Source: Istiophorus platypterus (lineage: Eukaryota > Chordata > Actinopteri > Istiophoriformes > Istiophoridae). From it: a stretch of DNA of 64,000 nt. The first letter of the stretch is position 1; each line of letters begins with the position of its first letter. Made by a program: the position numbers and the translations under genes. The stretch spans positions 16,386,001 through 16,450,000 of the forward strand of contig CM029114.1 in assembly GCA_016859345.1 (NCBI GenBank). Reading direction: 5' to 3'. The notes beneath the pieces are model-generated. The model worked only from the letters and a program-made list of their open reading frames with translations, was not told where the DNA came from and did not search any database. Shown in pieces: positions 61,581 to 64,000 of this stretch.

Positions 61581-63701
61581 ACATATACACATACACATAC
61601 TTATTAACAAACTACTATCCTCACTTCTTTGTCCTATGTCCTATGTAAAATCATCACATCCATACGGTAAGTGAAGGGCTATTGCAGCTTCTGTTGCTTA
61701 GGTCACACATGTAATTGCAACCACTGTCAGCCCCGTCACATACGTTGATTTACCATGGTCATGTTTTCCTTGCCGCCTTAGCCTGGAGGATGTTTTTGTC
61801 AAAAAAGTGTGACATTAGTAATCTTTACTGGCACGTCAGGCAGCAGTCGTTCCTTGTATGTACGCGGTGTGTTCATTGCCTCATATACCTGTCCACCAAC
61901 AGTATTTTGCTGTCATTTCAGGTAAACTGCAGTGCTTGACAACTTTAGGGGCCTTTCCAATTATTGTTGAAAAAGTATAAGAGACAGCAGAGAGTGACGC
62001 CAACCGCAGGAAAAAGCCCCACCGCTGATATCCTGCAGGTCATTGCATCCCCATGAGACAGGTCACACATGTTATTGTGCTGAATGACTATTTCATGCCT
62101 GTTATTACATGAACCTGTATAGCTGTATTATTTTCCAGTGTGAAATCAGATTACTTTATAGGGTTTTAAGACTATTCTCTAGGACTCCGAGACTCAATTT
62201 CCTGCCCTGTCAGTTTGGGTTGCAGCATTTCTGATTCATTACTTACAAAATGGCAAAGAGTGAGAGAATGACTAGAGAGTGATTGACATGATGACTCGCA
62301 GCAAAGATTTTCATACCAGTTCAAAGCCAAAATATTATGATTACATGGTACAGGATGAGCTGTTTCCTACATAGCACCCTGGGTGTATCTTGTCTGAAAT
62401 GTTGATGTCGTTATCAAGGGTTTGGGGATTCATTTTCTGCGGATGTAGTATATACTAGGCAAGTTTATTGCCAGGTATGCAGCTACAGACCTTTTTTTTT
62501 TGCTCTTTCTTTTATTTCCCCCCAAAAAGGGGGGGGGGTGGAATGGTATGTCAGCAATAAGAATATATTGTTGTCCCACAGTTAAGTGACTGTCCTGAAG
62601 CACTTGGGCTTCAAAAAAAGACACCTGTCTGTTGATTACATATTTCATACTTGCACAAACTTCACAATTATCATATGTCAGCATTCAGTACATCAGTTCT
62701 TTAGCACATGACAGCTTATTCAGTGACATAGGTGTAAGAGGATTTGACTCTGGCCACCAGTTTGTTGTTAGTAGACCAGGATAGGATAGAGTTACCCACT
62801 GTCTCTCTTAATTAACTCTGGTCTATCTTTAGTCACACCCCACGCCTCCTTCTCCCCTCTGTGCTTACTCTTCCGGTCAACAGCTCATCAGCAGTTCAAA
62901 GCTTCTGGACAGTGACCCATATCAGTCTGGGTCAAATGGTCACCGAAAGTGTCACAAGTCAGTTGAGCTGAAAGTCGGTAGTGAGTTTGATCGAATGGTC
63001 TTAATTAACTTCCTGTCAGGCTTTTCTCTTTTTCTTTTTTTAAGGGATTTGATGTGACTCGGGAAAACAAAATTCTGGCTTGTGTTAAATATCCTCTAAT
63101 AAACAACTGACATGTGCAGATGATATCTCTGCCTTTTACGCTTTTCAGTAATATGACCGAAACGGAGCCGTTGAGATTATTGAGAGGTACAGCAGTGGTA
63201 TGAAAAGAGTGAGTGAGAGAAGCTTTACCTGATTATTTTTGCAGTATATAGAAGACATGTTGAGAAAATATCATATCCGCCCACTTTTTTTGAGGCTGTT
63301 GTGAAGTTTCAGTTTGTCAACCTGAGGGCTGGATTTCATCAAAATTTGAATTGCTTTGAGTTTATTTTTCACTTTTGCCTCTTCTATATTTTGTCTTTGC
63401 CCAGGCTCCTTCATTTCTTCAGGCTGTTTTTCAAACTTGAAACTCCCTGACCCTTACAAACTGCCTACCCTCTGGTTCCTTAATATTCAGCTTATGAAAA
63501 TGAGGCTCCAGACAAAAAGCCTTGCATTGTGGCCGATCTGCAACCCCTCGCCACTGCCCCAACCCACCCTCCTTTACTCCCTGCCCCTCTCCCTCCCTCT
63601 ACTGTTTTTCTCCTCCATACTGACAACAGGGTGCTCAGATGCCCTCAATATCAGAGCTGCTAGTTGTGAATATTTTGTGGTATTATGTCTTTACTAGGAT
63701 T

Positions 63702-63729
63702 TGTGTGTGTGTGTGTGTGTGTGTGTGTG
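63702..63729. repeat. (TG)n microsatellite
   Basis: TG run of about 14 copies ending in a short G-run. Confidence 0.95.
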
Positions 63730-64000
63730 GGGGGTCCTGCTTATTTTAATCTGAGGGATTTGTATCACGCTCCCTTTACTGTTAGCAACCAAGCCTTATG
63801 GAGCACAAACAATAACATAGTTATGAAAATGAAGATGTGGTTGGATAAAGGTTTAGTCAAATCTTGTGAATATTCTTACATGCGCAAGATAAGTATTTAC
63901 GAATATGTAAGGACCCAAAAATTCTTTCGTCATCCATACGAAAGTATTGTATTAATGAAGTTACCCCACTGCAAAATGTGAATGAACAAATAGATAAATA

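Overview
The window is vertebrate nuclear DNA, almost certainly from a ray-finned (teleost) fish and probably a percomorph. Genes are split into many exons with GT-AG junctions. Introns are mostly short (about 80 bases to 2 kb), CA/TG microsatellites are abundant, and several degenerate fragments look like dispersed teleost repeats. All gene identities come from reading conceptual splice products against remembered vertebrate orthologues; nothing was searched.

Layout, left to right: the last coding exon and 3' UTR of suz12 (+, PRC2 subunit); a complete atad5 (+, PCNA unloader, 13 coding exons, 1110 codons); a complete tefm (-, mitochondrial transcription elongation factor, 4 coding exons) convergent with atad5; a complete adap2 (+, ArfGAP with two PH domains, 11 exons, 380 codons); a complete rhot1/Miro1 (+, outer-mitochondrial-membrane GTPase, 19 constitutive exons plus one alternative exon, 619 codons); a roughly 5 kb intergenic stretch holding a broken Penelope-like retroelement; then the CpG-rich promoter and first two coding exons of rhbdl3 (+, rhomboid-like). 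From 37777 to the end I find no coding exon; this is read as a 26 kb rhbdl3 intron holding microsatellites, old repeat fragments and a few stretches that look like conserved regulatory DNA.

The order suz12-atad5-tefm-adap2-rhot1-rhbdl3 uses genes that lie together in human 17q11.2, but the RNF135-NF1-RAB11FIP4-UTP6 block is absent between adap2 and rhot1, as expected after the teleost genome duplication and differential loss. The genes are not a functional operon. Two (tefm, rhot1) serve mitochondria, two (suz12, atad5) act on chromatin and replication, adap2 acts in membrane traffic, and rhbdl3 is a membrane protein. Where teleosts carry a/b duplicates I give only the base symbol.

I found no clearly new biological system. 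The most notable points are a GC-AG intron in atad5, its shortened N-terminal region, a splice acceptor of adap2 made of adjoining C and A homopolymers, a conserved-looking cysteine-rich alternative exon of rhot1, the head-to-head inverted Penelope-like remnant, a U-run/A-run pair in the suz12 3' UTR, and several perfect hairpins.
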